From positions 1 to 62,869 of the forward strand of contig JAILLW010000089.1 of NCBI GenBank assembly GCA_024692955.1: a DNA stretch of 62,869 nt. Direction: 5' to 3'. Shown one piece after another: positions 9,026 to 21,134 of the stretch. The translations under genes were made by a program, and so were the position numbers. The notes under the pieces were generated by a model that was not told where the DNA came from, searched no databases, and saw only the letters and a program-made list of their open reading frames with translations. This DNA is from Lachnospiraceae bacterium (GTDB lineage: Bacteria; Bacillota; Clostridia; Lachnospirales; Lachnospiraceae). How positions within the stretch are numbered: the first letter of the stretch is position 1; each line of letters opens with the position of its first letter.

Positions 9026-9054
9026 TTGAATTTTCAAAGGTTTTGGGGTATTAT
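9026..9054 (+). promoter_or_regulatory. dnaA promoter
   Basis: TTGAAT (9026-9031) and TATTAT (9049-9054) are separated by 17 bp, 52 bp upstream of the dnaA ATG. The promoter overlaps the in-frame TTG at 9043, which shows that the longer reading frame is not the real gene start. Confidence 0.7.
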
Positions 9055-9105
9055 GAGAAGCGTACATTTTCAGAAACCAGTACAGTAAAAGGAACCGCGT
9101 TACTC

Positions 9106-10470
9106 ATGAAATCAACGGAACTCAAAAGCTTTCTTGAAGCGAATTTTACCGATTTAAAAGAAAACGTAAGAAATGAATATTTCATTCCGGATATCGCCTA
9201 TACCACCTGGATCGAATCTCTCGAATTCGTGGATTTTAAAGACGATACCGTTTATATCATGACCAGCCGTCCCGAGGCGATCAGTTATATTTCTAAGAAA
9301 TATACGGAATTCTTCATTGTCATGATCAAACAGATGACTGATCTGGATTCCGATATTCATATCAGTTTCATTACCGAAAAGGAAAATTCCAAAAAGCCGG
9401 AAGAAACGAAAGTCTACAATATTAATTATGAAAACGCAAATCTGATCGCAAAATACCGTTTTGATACCTTCGTTGTTGGAAAAAGCAATGAATTTGCCCA
9501 TTCCGCTGCGCTGGCCGTTGCTGAATCCCCCGGCGATGCCTTTAATCCTCTTTATCTTTACAGCGGATCCGGACTCGGAAAAACGCATCTTATGCATTCC
9601 ATCGGACATTATATCCTCGATCAGAATCCCAGGATCAAGGTTCTTTATGTCACGTCCGAAGCTTTTATGAACGAAGTGATCGATACGATCCGTTCCCAGA
9701 GCAATTCACGGATCAATGAAATGAGAAACAAATACAGGACAGTCGATGTTCTCATGATCGATGATATACAGTATCTATTAGGAAGAGACAGAACACAGGA
9801 AGAATTCTTCAATACCTTTAATGAACTTCATTCTGCCGGAAAACAGATCATCATTTCTTCCGATAAGCCTCCGAAGGAACTGGATTCCCTGGAAGAGCGT
9901 TTTCGTACCAGATTTGAATGGGGAATCATAGCTGCCATTCATTCTCCCGATTTTGAAACCAGAATGGCCATTCTTAAAATGAACGCGGAACGTTACGGAA
10001 AGAAGATCGATGATTCCGTTTTCGATTTTATTGCTTCAAATATCACTACTAATATCCGGGAGCTGGAAGGCGCTTTTAATAAACTTGTCGCCTTTTCGAA
10101 ACTTAATAAAGTGGAAATATCTCCGGACATCCTGGAAGATGCCCTAAAGGATATCATAAATACCGATAATTCCGGCGAAATAACACCGAAAAACATAATA
10201 GGCCTTGTTGCCGAGCATTACGGTATCACCTATGAGGAAATTATTTCGAATTCCAGAAAAAAGGAACTGGTCATTCCGAGACAGGTATGTATGTATCTTT
10301 GCAGGACCCTGACGGACGAACCTTATCAGAACATAGCCCAGGCACTGAATAAAAAGGATCATACCACAGTTATCCACGGATATAACAAGATTGTTGAGGA
10401 TATCAAAGTGAATAAGAACATAGCCAACACGATCGACATCATTAAAAAGAAGATAAATCCGAAGATATGA
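9106..10470 (+). CDS. dnaA: Chromosomal replication initiator protein DnaA
   Basis: DnaA is the AAA+ ATPase that binds DnaA boxes and opens oriC. The 454 residues contain the N-terminal helicase-loading domain, a Walker A motif (GSGLGKTHL) and a Walker B motif (VLMIDDIQ). The C-terminal box-binding helix carries the signature DHTTVIHGY. The ATG at 9106 (MKSTELKSFL) follows AAAGGAA by about 11 bases and gives the usual length. The 21 residues that extend the frame upstream run into the promoter. It heads the dnaA-dnaN-yaaA-recF-gyrB-gyrA block. Confidence 0.98.
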   Translation: MKSTELKSFLEANFTDLKENVRNEYFIPDIAYTTWIESLEFVDFKDDTVYIMTSRPEAISYISKKYTEFFIVMIKQMTDLDSDIHISFITEKENSKKPEETKVYNINYENANLIAKYRFDTFVVGKSNEFAHSAALAVAESPGDAFNPLYLYSGSGLGKTHLMHSIGHYILDQNPRIKVLYVTSEAFMNEVIDTIRSQSNSRINEMRNKYRTVDVLMIDDIQYLLGRDRTQEEFFNTFNELHSAGKQIIISSDKPPKELDSLEERFRTRFEWGIIAAIHSPDFETRMAILKMNAERYGKKIDDSVFDFIASNITTNIRELEGAFNKLVAFSKLNKVEISPDILEDALKDIINTDNSGEITPKNIIGLVAEHYGITYEEIISNSRKKELVIPRQVCMYLCRTLTDEPYQNIAQALNKKDHTTVIHGYNKIVEDIKVNKNIANTIDIIKKKINPKI

Positions 10471-10539
10471 CCACAGTTTGCACAGGCTGTTCCTTAGTAA
10501 TGAACACAGTTAATCATTCCAATTTTTGCTTTAAAATGG

Positions 10540-10561
10540 TATAATAAAGTAGTTATGCACA
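10540..10561 (+). promoter_or_regulatory. Extended -10 promoter and DnaA box before dnaN
   Basis: TATAAT at 10540-10545 is preceded by TGG, making an extended -10; the -35 is poor. A DnaA box, TTATGCACA, lies at 10553-10561, close to the expected transcription start. DnaA could therefore repress dnaN at this site, or the box may be the second part of a bipartite origin. Confidence 0.65.
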
Positions 10562-10639
10562 TATCCGGAACCCCTATGATGAAGATTATGAATTTATTTG
10601 AAAATATATAATCTTTATACGCGCGAAAGGAAAGACCAA

Positions 10640-11749
10640 ATGAAGATCGTATGTAAAAAATCTGATTTACTGAATGGTGTTAACATCGTATCGAAGGCCG
10701 TTCCAAATAAAACGACCATGTCTATTCTCGAATGTATCCTGATCGATGCCACAGAGAATAAGATAAAGCTTACCGCAAACGATAACGAGATCGGAATAGA
10801 AACCATTGTGGAAGGTGATATCAGGGAAAAGGGAAAGATAGCTCTGGATGCGAAAATCCTTTTTGATATCATCAGAAAACTGGAAGACAGTGATGTAAGC
10901 ATTGAATGCGATTCTTCCCTTAAGACATTTATAAACTGCGAAACCGCAAATTATACGATCATCGGAAAACCTGCTGATGAATTTTCCTATCTTCCCGAGA
11001 TAGAAAGACTGGATTCGGTTACGGTATCACAGTTTACTTTAAAGGAGATCATCAGGCAGACCATCTTCAGTATTGCCGACAATGACAATAACAAGATCAT
11101 GACCGGTGAACTGTTTGAAGTGGACGGAGATGTCCTTAAGGTGATTTCTCTGGACGGCCACAGGATTTCTATCAGGAAGATAACATTAAAGGAATCTTTC
11201 CCGAAAAAGAAAGTGATCGTTCCCGGCAAGACCCTGAATGAAATGAGCAAGATCCTTTCCGGAGAAACGGATAAGGAGGTAAAGATATTCTTTACCGGAA
11301 AGCATATCATATTTGAATTTGACAGCACGGTAGTTATTTCCAGACTGATAGACGGAGAGTATTTCAAGATCGAGCAGATGCTTTCCTCAGATTATGAGAC
11401 AAAAGTAACCGTTAACAAGAAAAAGCTGTATGATTCCATAGACCGTGCGACACTTCTGGTAAAAGAAGGTGATAAGAAGCCGATCATCCTGAATATCGAA
11501 GATGAAAGCATAGAGCTTAAGATCAATTCCACGGTCGGCAGCATGAATGAAAAAATTGATATTTCCAAGCAGGGAAAGAGTATTATGATAGGCTTTAACC
11601 CTAAATTCATAATGGATGCCCTTAAAGTGATCGAGGATGAAAAGATCGATATCTATCTTGTTAATCCGAAAGCGCCCTGCTTTATCAAAAATCCGGAAGA
11701 AAGTTATATTTACATGATTCTTCCCGTTAATTTCACGACGGTAGGATGA
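10640..11749 (+). CDS. dnaN: DNA polymerase III subunit beta (sliding clamp)
   Basis: The 369-residue beta clamp forms the ring that tethers DNA polymerase III to DNA. It begins MKIVCKKSDLLNGVNIVSKA and ends with the family motif YMILPVNF close to the C-terminus. The start at 10640 is preceded by GAAAGGAAAG; a longer frame from 10598 has no ribosome site. It lies 169 bp after dnaA and overlaps the S4-domain gene by 4 bp (ATGATGG). Confidence 0.97.
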   Translation: MKIVCKKSDLLNGVNIVSKAVPNKTTMSILECILIDATENKIKLTANDNEIGIETIVEGDIREKGKIALDAKILFDIIRKLEDSDVSIECDSSLKTFINCETANYTIIGKPADEFSYLPEIERLDSVTVSQFTLKEIIRQTIFSIADNDNNKIMTGELFEVDGDVLKVISLDGHRISIRKITLKESFPKKKVIVPGKTLNEMSKILSGETDKEVKIFFTGKHIIFEFDSTVVISRLIDGEYFKIEQMLSSDYETKVTVNKKKLYDSIDRATLLVKEGDKKPIILNIEDESIELKINSTVGSMNEKIDISKQGKSIMIGFNPKFIMDALKVIEDEKIDIYLVNPKAPCFIKNPEESYIYMILPVNFTTVG

Positions 11750-11951
11750 TGGAGATTAAGATCAGGGATGAATTTATAAAACTCGGGCAGGCCATGAAAA
11801 AAGCCGGTCTTTCGGATTCCGGACTGGAAGCGAAGCTTATGATCGGTGACGGGCTTGTCAAGGTTAACGGAGAAGTCTGTTTGGAACGGGGAAGAAAGCT
11901 TCATCCCGGTGATATTTTCGAGACTGAAGGCAGACAATATAAGATTAAGGT

Positions 11952-11955
<4 letters not shown>
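11746..11955 (+). CDS. yaaA: S4-domain RNA-binding protein YaaA
   Basis: A 69-residue protein with a single S4-type RNA-binding domain (FIKLGQAMKKAGLSDSGLEA, then VKVNGEVCLERGRKLHPGD). It sits between dnaN and recF, its conserved place in Bacillota. It overlaps both neighbours by 4 bp, so all three are translated together. The target RNA is not known from the sequence; ribosomal RNA is a common assumption for the family. Confidence 0.92.
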
Positions 11956-15045
<3,090 letters not shown>

Positions 15046-15074
15046 CTTGATATCCGAAATGAAAGGACAGGATC

Positions 15075-17636
15075 ATGGAAGATAATATCTTTGATAAGAT
15101 TCATGAGGTCGATCTGCAGAAGACCATGGAAACATCGTATATCGATTACGCGATGAGCGTGATCGCCTCCCGTGCGCTTCCGGATGTCAGGGACGGTCTG
15201 AAGCCGGTTCAGCGTAGGGTTCTTTATTCGATGATCGAACTGAATAACGGACCCGACAAGCCGCACAGGAAATCGGCACGTATCGTCGGCGATACCATGG
15301 GTAAATACTATCCTCACGGTGATTCCTCGATTTACGGAGCTCTCGTGAATATGGCGCAGCCCTGGAATTTCCGCTATACACTGGTGGACGGCCACGGAAA
15401 TTTCGGATCCGTGGACGGCGACGGCGCGGCGGCCATGCGTTATACGGAGGCGCGCCTTTCCAGGATCTCCATGGAACTGCTTGCGGATATCAATAAGGAC
15501 ACGGTGGATTTCGTTCCGAACTTCGATGAAACGGAAAAGGAACCCGTTGTACTCCCCAGCCGTTATCCGAATCTTCTCGTAAACGGTACCACCGGAATCG
15601 CGGTAGGCATGGCTACGAACATTCCTCCCCACAATTTAAGGGAAGTGACGGATGCCATCGTAAAGATCATTGACAACCGGGTCGAGGAAGACCGGACCAC
15701 CGAGATCGAAGAAATTCTTTCCATCATCAAGGCTCCCGATTTTCCTACCGGAGGTATCATACTCGGAACCCGCGGCGCGGAAGAAGCCTACCGTACCGGA
15801 AGAGGAAAAGTCAGGGTTCGCGCGGTCACCAGCATCGAGACGGCTCCGAACGGAAAGAACAGCATCATCGTGACCGAACTTCCCTATATGGTGAACAAGG
15901 CGAATCTCATCCAGAAGATCGCCGAACTCGTAAAGCTGAAAAAGATCGACGGGATCACGGATCTGCGGGACGAATCGGACCGGGAAGGAATGAGGATCGT
16001 GATTGAGCTCCGGCGCGATGCCAACGCGAACATCATTCTGAACCAGTTATATAAGCACACCCAGCTGCAGGACACCTTCGGTGTGATCATGCTTGCTCTT
16101 GTGAACAACGAGCCGAAAGTCATGAATCTCCTTACGATGCTTACGGAATACATAAAGCATCAGGAAGAAGTGGTGACCCGCAGAACGAAATACGATCTGA
16201 ACAAGGCCGAAGAGCGGGATCACATCCTGCAGGGTCTGCTGATCGCGCTTGACAACATCGACGAAGTCATCAGTATCATCCGGAGTTCCAAAGATACCCA
16301 GACGGCGAAGGAAAGACTGATCGAACGATTCTCGCTTTCGGATGCGCAGGCACAGGCCATCGTTGATATGAGGCTGCGCGCGCTGACAGGTCTGGAAAGA
16401 GAAAAACTCGAGAACGAGCATGCGGAACTGCTCGAAAAGATTAAGGAATATAAGGCGATCCTCGCGGATGAGAAAATTTTGCTCGGAGTGATCCGGACGG
16501 AGATCCGCCAGACCGCGGAAAAATACGGGGATGACCGTCGTTCCCAGATCGGTTATGATGATTCGGAGATCACGGATGAGGATATGATCCCGAATGTGAA
16601 TACGATCATTGCGATGTCCGATCTCGGATACATCAAACGGATGACCATCGACAATTTCAAATCCCAGCACCGCGGAGGCAAAGGGATTAAGGGAATGAAT
16701 ACGATCGAAGATGATTTCATCGAAGATCTCCTTATGACGACGACCCATCACTATATCATGTTCTTTACGAATATGGGCCGCGTATACCGGCTGAAGGCCT
16801 ATGAGATCCCGGAAGGATCAAGGACTTCGAGGGGTGTGGCGATCGTTAATCTTCTTCAGCTGAATCCGGAGGAAAAGATCAATGCCATCATTCCGGTGAA
16901 GGAATATGAAGAGAACAAGAACCTGTTTATGATCACAAAGAAGGGGATTGCGAAGAAGACAAGGATCCGTGAATATTCGAATATCCACAAAAACGGACTG
17001 ATAGCCATCAATCTACGGGATGATGACGAACTGATCGAAGTAAAGATCACTGATCAGGATACGGAGATCTTCCTTGTAACGAAGTACGGTCAGTGCATCC
17101 GCTTCAAAGAAACGGACGTTAGATGTACCGGACGTTCCTCCATGGGTGTGATTGGTATGAATCTGGCGGATGGCGATGAAATCGTCGGAATGCAGCTGGA
17201 TCATCAGGGAGATACCCTTCTCATCGCTTCCGAAAAGGGAATGGGCAAGCGCACGAAGCTTTCGGAATTCACAGTACAGAAACGTGGCGGAAAGGGTGTA
17301 AAGTGCTATAAGATCACGGAAAAGACAGGAAATGTCGTCGGGGTCAAGGCCGTAAACGATGATCATGAGATCATGATGATCACAAATGAAGGGATCATCA
17401 TTCAGATCCCGATGTCGGACGTATCCACCTACGGGCGCATTACTTCGGGTGTGAAACTGATCAATCTCGAAGAGGGCGTTACGGTTGCAAAGATCGCGAA
17501 AGTACGCGAAAAAATAACAAATGGGGATGAGGAGCTTTCCGAGGAAGAACTTGATGCGGTTGAGGAACCGGATCAGGAGTTTCCGGGTGAAGACGAAGAA
17601 GAGATCCATCTCCCCGTGGAAGAAGATGATGAATAA
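15075..17636 (+). CDS. gyrA: DNA gyrase subunit A
   Basis: The DNA-cleaving subunit of gyrase, 853 residues. The catalytic tyrosine is Tyr123 in [12 protein letters not shown] GyrA-box variant QHRGGKG marks it as gyrase and not topoisomerase IV, and the six-bladed C-terminal wrapping domain follows. In the quinolone region ([10 protein letters not shown]) Ser84 corresponds to E. coli Ser83, while the E. coli Asp87 position is Gly88. The tail is strongly acidic ([15 protein letters not shown] onward). The stop overlaps the next start (TAATG). Confidence 0.97.
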   Translation: MEDNIFDKIHEVDLQKTMETSYIDYAMSVIASRALPDVRDGLKPVQRRVLYSMIELNNGPDKPHRKSARIVGDTMGKYYPHGDSSIYGALVNMAQPWNFRYTLVDGHGNFGSVDGDGAAAMRYTEARLSRISMELLADINKDTVDFVPNFDETEKEPVVLPSRYPNLLVNGTTGIAVGMATNIPPHNLREVTDAIVKIIDNRVEEDRTTEIEEILSIIKAPDFPTGGIILGTRGAEEAYRTGRGKVRVRAVTSIETAPNGKNSIIVTELPYMVNKANLIQKIAELVKLKKIDGITDLRDESDREGMRIVIELRRDANANIILNQLYKHTQLQDTFGVIMLALVNNEPKVMNLLTMLTEYIKHQEEVVTRRTKYDLNKAEERDHILQGLLIALDNIDEVISIIRSSKDTQTAKERLIERFSLSDAQAQAIVDMRLRALTGLEREKLENEHAELLEKIKEYKAILADEKILLGVIRTEIRQTAEKYGDDRRSQIGYDDSEITDEDMIPNVNTIIAMSDLGYIKRMTIDNFKSQHRGGKGIKGMNTIEDDFIEDLLMTTTHHYIMFFTNMGRVYRLKAYEIPEGSRTSRGVAIVNLLQLNPEEKINAIIPVKEYEENKNLFMITKKGIAKKTRIREYSNIHKNGLIAINLRDDDELIEVKITDQDTEIFLVTKYGQCIRFKETDVRCTGRSSMGVIGMNLADGDEIVGMQLDHQGDTLLIASEKGMGKRTKLSEFTVQKRGGKGVKCYKITEKTGNVVGVKAVNDDHEIMMITNEGIIIQIPMSDVSTYGRITSGVKLINLEEGVTVAKIAKVREKITNGDEELSEEELDAVEEPDQEFPGEDEEEIHLPVEEDDE

Positions 17637-18811
17637 TGGAAAGCTTTGAAATTCTAGGGCAGCTTGCCGTGATCGTGATCGCGGCGAAGTTTTTCGGACT
17701 GGTAGCCAGAAAATGCAGGGCGCCGCAGGTGGTGGGCGAGATCATCGCGGGAATTCTCATCGGACCGAGCGTATTTGGTATCGTAAATCAGAACGAATTT
17801 ATTTCCTATATGGCGGAGATCGGCGTGATCCTTCTTATGTTTTCCGCCGGTCTCGGCACGGACCTCAAGGATCTGGTAAAGACCGGGCCCAAAGCGGTGC
17901 TGATCGCCTGCTGCGGGGTATTCGTGCCGCTCATCTGCGGAGCGCTTCTTTATATGGCTTTCTACGGAGCCGCGCCCTGGGGAAGTGAGGAATTCTACAA
18001 AGCCGTATTCGTAGGCGTGATCCTGACCGCGACTTCCGTAAGCATTACGGTGCAGTCCCTGAAGGAAATGGGAAAGCTGTCCACGGAAACGGGAACACTG
18101 ATCGTAAGTGCCGCCATTATCGATGATGTGATCGGGATCCTGGTACTTACCTTTGTGATCGGCTTTAAGGATCCTACCGCGAAGCCCCTCAGAGTCATAG
18201 TGAGCACGGTCCTCTTTTTCGCTCTGGCTGTTGTGGTCGGTTTCATCTCCTACCGGATCTTTAAGGCGGTGGATGCGAAATATCCCCATACACGACGGAT
18301 CCCCATCGCGGGGCTGGCCTATTGCTTCGCGCTTGCCTATATCGCGGAGAAATACTTTGGAATAGCGGATATTACGGGGGCCTATGTCGCCGGGATCATT
18401 CTCTGTTCCATCAACGATTCCGATTATATCGAGCGGAAAGTGGATATCAATTCCTATATGCTCTTCGGGCCGGTATTCTTCGCGTCCATCGGACTGAAGA
18501 CAAATTTCGACAAGATGACGGCATCCCTTTTCCTCTTTGCGGTCTGCTTCGTACTTGTGGGAATGATCTCGAAGATCATCGGCTGCGGAATGGCTGCGAA
18601 GGCCTGCAGACTGAGTACGAGGGATTCGCTGAAAGTCGGGGTAGGTATGATGACAAGAGGAGAAGTCGCGCTGATCGTTTCGCAGAAAGGACTGTCGGCC
18701 GGACTTCTGGATTCGAGTTACTTTACCTGTGTGATCCTTTTGATCGTGGTATCGAGCATCCTGACGCCGATCCTTCTGAAGATCCTTTATCTTAAGAAAA
18801 AAACCGCCTGA
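17636..18811 (+). CDS. Cation:proton antiporter (CPA2/KefB-like)
   Basis: A 391-residue integral membrane protein with about 12-13 hydrophobic segments. Family motifs include VGEIIAGILIGPSVFG, the middle segment ending in DDVIGILVLTF, and the repeated GAYVAGIILC and MMTRGEVALIVSQKGLSAG. These match the Na+/H+ or K+/H+ exchanger domain. No RCK/TrkA-N regulatory domain is attached, so control by NAD or glutathione adducts as in KefC is not indicated. The start overlaps the gyrA stop, so it may be read through from the gyrase operon. The ion transported is not certain. Confidence 0.9.
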   Translation: MESFEILGQLAVIVIAAKFFGLVARKCRAPQVVGEIIAGILIGPSVFGIVNQNEFISYMAEIGVILLMFSAGLGTDLKDLVKTGPKAVLIACCGVFVPLICGALLYMAFYGAAPWGSEEFYKAVFVGVILTATSVSITVQSLKEMGKLSTETGTLIVSAAIIDDVIGILVLTFVIGFKDPTAKPLRVIVSTVLFFALAVVVGFISYRIFKAVDAKYPHTRRIPIAGLAYCFALAYIAEKYFGIADITGAYVAGIILCSINDSDYIERKVDINSYMLFGPVFFASIGLKTNFDKMTASLFLFAVCFVLVGMISKIIGCGMAAKACRLSTRDSLKVGVGMMTRGEVALIVSQKGLSAGLLDSSYFTCVILLIVVSSILTPILLKILYLKKKTA

Positions 18812-18827
18812 TCCGGCGGGTTTTTCC
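18801..18827. terminator. Bidirectional terminator after the antiporter gene
   Basis: CCGCC (18804-18808) pairs with GGCGG (18815-18819), followed by GTTTTTCC on the plus strand and preceded by an A-run that acts as the T-run for the opposite strand. It separates two convergent genes and includes the antiporter stop codon in its loop. Confidence 0.8.
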
Positions 18828-18829
18828 TT

Positions 18830-20962
18830 TCAGTGATTCAGATATTCTTCCTGCTTCAGGATTTCTTTCGGAACGGGAAGATTGTTTTTTTCAAGCTTTA
18901 CTTTCAGATTCTGCAGAAGCTTCATGGCCTGTGCGTTCTTCAGCTTAAATGCCGAAAGCAGAGGAACGAACTGCGGATTGTCCGTTAAGCTTTCCCGGAG
19001 CGACCTTTCGAAAGGACAGAAGGTAAACAGGATCTCTCTTGCCACCTTGTTCAGCCGCAGGGCTCCCGTTGACTCATATTTGATATAGGTCAGATAATCC
19101 GCGACAAAGACTTTCTTAAAGCTGTTGGAATGATTCTTAAGCGATGCGGAAAGCTTTTCCTTGATCTCCTGGGAAAGGGACGAATTCTTGCGGTAAAACT
19201 GCAGATAATCGGAATAGAGGGAGGTAAGGGAAGGATCCGTTACGTCATTCCAGTGGACACCCTGCTCGGTCTTGCAGATCTCCCAGCGGAATTCCGCGAT
19301 CATTTTCGTAAAGGTATCCTCCACATTTTCCGTATGGAAGACGGAGATCAGCATTCGGGCCGGGGTGGTGCGCTTTTTGCCGTCGATCTCCTGCCAGAGC
19401 GCGGCTCTCGAACCGACATTCGGCATAAGAATGACATAAGGCAGGATCTCGGTACTGTAGAAATAATTATTGATGCCCGCCTTGACATTCGAATAGACGG
19501 TCTGACGGTAAAAGGTATTGAAATCGATGGAACGAATGCGGTCGATCTGTTCCATAACGGCATTTTCGTCCAGATAAGCCGCCTCCAGAGGCTTCAGTAC
19601 ATTCTTTTCATCGAATACCGCAACGAAGGAGGAGATCCTTCCGAAGGTTACGCGGTTTCCCATGGTACAGAGATTTTTCAGCTCGAAACGGAATTTTTCA
19701 AGACTGTTTTCAAGGAGCATCTTTTCCTTGGCATCATTGATATCACCGTTTCGCTTCAGTTCCTTCAGATAGGAAGGATAATCCAGATCGAACTCATTCT
19801 TCGAGGGCATCAGCTTGCCTTTGTAGACCTGCATCAGCCATTCATACATGGAAAGCACATGTCCGGCCTTATCCGGATGATAGGAGTTGATGATCGCAAC
19901 CAGCTTTTTTGTATTTCCGATCCCCGCCAGCTTCTCATCAACAAATCCGAACATCAGGAAGAGCCGGATCCCCATGGGAAGCGCAAAGAACGGAACATCT
20001 ATAGTCTGAAGGAATACCGCTTCATAGATCAGATAGAAATCGGCCGTGATCTCCCTTCTGAGCTTTCTTGCATCATCATCATTGCCGTAGCGGTCCTTCA
20101 GCTTCTTGAAATGATCCAGATTGTCGCGGAATCTTTCAAACAGGCTGTTGTCGAAGCGGCCGAATTCATAGAGCGTTCCGATACAGTTGTTTACGGAAAT
20201 ATCGTTGATCCTTCCGAGTTCTTCCGCTACTTCCGAATCCTGCTTTTCCTTCTTTTTACCGGATTTGATGAGTTCGTATTCCTCGATGAAGGAGGCGGTA
20301 AGCTTTTCAAGCTGATCCAGATAGGCAAAGATGACGGAAAGGAATCTGCTCATCTCCAGCGCGTAGGAGCAGACCGTAAGTCCGAGCCCAAGCCCTATGC
20401 TTACGATGGGATAGACATCTACCCGGAATTTGGCTTCGTTCGTGAACAGATCATCGATAAAATCGGAATGCCAGCCATAGGCAGTATCCCGAAGATCCGG
20501 AGGATTGAGTTTGTTAAGCTCCGGAAAATCCATGACCGTGGCGCCTGCTGCGATGGCGGCTTTCGGATAATCCTCCTGACATTCCCGTATCCGGTCATAT
20601 TCCGTACGGGCGAACTCCATACAGTCAAGGATCGAGGTATGGAGATTATGGGCGTAACGGACACTTCCCGCAACCAGCATGCTGATTAACTTCGGATTTG
20701 CCTTAAAAAGAGCGACAAGATCCGCTTCGGAATGATAGGGATAGGAAAAGAGCACCACATCATCCGCGGCTTCGTAATTGAAAAGATAAAGAGACTGAGG
20801 CATCTCACCGATCCCGATCAGACTGCCTGCCGGCATATCGATGGAACAGTGGCTGTTATAGGCCCGTACCGTACCCTTTACAACGATATCCAGAGTGCCT
20901 ACCGCATCGGAATTCGCAGAATAGATGATAGTCCCCGCTTTTTTGATCGACTGTGTTGCCAT
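18830..20962 (-). CDS. Large protein with N-terminal cyclic-nucleotide-binding-like domain, function unknown
   Basis: A 710-residue protein that I do not recognise as a whole. The first 100 or so residues look like the beta-roll of CRP-type sensor domains: GTIIYSANSDAVGTLDIVVK, GTVRAYNS, then PAGSLIGIGEMPQSLYLF. The Arg of the phosphate-binding cassette is not evident, so ligand binding is doubtful. The remaining 600 residues are mostly helical and soluble-looking with no DNA-binding motif seen. One hydrophobic stretch (VYPIVSIGLGLGLTVCSYAL, about residue 185) could be a core helix or a membrane-facing segment. The start at 20962 follows AAAGGGAAC; 22 upstream residues are excluded. It stands alone with its own promoter. 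Confidence 0.6.
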   Translation of the reverse strand: MATQSIKKAGTIIYSANSDAVGTLDIVVKGTVRAYNSHCSIDMPAGSLIGIGEMPQSLYLFNYEAADDVVLFSYPYHSEADLVALFKANPKLISMLVAGSVRYAHNLHTSILDCMEFARTEYDRIRECQEDYPKAAIAAGATVMDFPELNKLNPPDLRDTAYGWHSDFIDDLFTNEAKFRVDVYPIVSIGLGLGLTVCSYALEMSRFLSVIFAYLDQLEKLTASFIEEYELIKSGKKKEKQDSEVAEELGRINDISVNNCIGTLYEFGRFDNSLFERFRDNLDHFKKLKDRYGNDDDARKLRREITADFYLIYEAVFLQTIDVPFFALPMGIRLFLMFGFVDEKLAGIGNTKKLVAIINSYHPDKAGHVLSMYEWLMQVYKGKLMPSKNEFDLDYPSYLKELKRNGDINDAKEKMLLENSLEKFRFELKNLCTMGNRVTFGRISSFVAVFDEKNVLKPLEAAYLDENAVMEQIDRIRSIDFNTFYRQTVYSNVKAGINNYFYSTEILPYVILMPNVGSRAALWQEIDGKKRTTPARMLISVFHTENVEDTFTKMIAEFRWEICKTEQGVHWNDVTDPSLTSLYSDYLQFYRKNSSLSQEIKEKLSASLKNHSNSFKKVFVADYLTYIKYESTGALRLNKVAREILFTFCPFERSLRESLTDNPQFVPLLSAFKLKNAQAMKLLQNLKVKLEKNNLPVPKEILKQEEYLNH

Positions 20963-20996
20963 AGTTCCCTTTCCGAAAAAACCATCGTGTCTTTCT

Positions 20997-21025
20997 ATTA
21001 TACTATGATAAAAGAAAACTGAAAA
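20997..21025 (-). promoter_or_regulatory. Promoter of the cNMP-domain gene
   Basis: On the minus strand TATAAT (21002-20997) is preceded at 17 bp by TTTTCA (21025-21020). The -10 is perfect and the -35 is moderate. It is 35 bp upstream of the chosen start. Confidence 0.55.
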
Positions 21026-21037
21026 CAAAAGATTTTG

Positions 21038-21066
21038 TTGTCATTTTTTACCAAAAATCGTATGAT
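21038..21066 (+). promoter_or_regulatory. Promoter of the GH31 gene
   Basis: TTGTCA (21038-21043) and TATGAT (21061-21066) with 17 bp between them, 69 bp upstream of the start codon. It is back to back with the promoter of the leftward gene. I see no clear operator between them. Confidence 0.6.
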
Positions 21067-21134
21067 GATAGACAGGATCGCGGAATTTAGAAACCAGGGC
21101 GGTCAGTCTTAACGGAATCCAGGGAGAATCGAAG

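Larger units (their letters stand above)
8652..9105. other. Putative replication origin region (oriC), rpmH-dnaA interval
   Basis: These 454 bp lie between the divergent rpmH and dnaA genes. They contain an AT-rich tract (about 8740-8850, with runs of T and A) and a small group of DnaA boxes at 8844-8876, with a further one-mismatch box TTAACCACA at 8933-8941. The rest holds the rpmH and dnaA promoters. Gene direction switches exactly here, as expected for bidirectional replication. The boxes are fewer than in Bacillus, and one more lies in the dnaA-dnaN gap. Confidence 0.8.

Noticed and set aside
9043-9105. N-terminal extension of DnaA from a TTG at 9043
   Set aside because: The TTG lies inside the -35/-10 promoter and the extension has no homology to DnaA; the ATG at 9106 has a ribosome site and gives normal length.
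19130-20689. A 519-codon open frame on the plus strand opposite the cNMP-domain gene
   Set aside because: It has no ribosome site, an unnatural His/Asp/Arg/Ile-rich composition, and mirrors the codon pattern of the real minus-strand gene.
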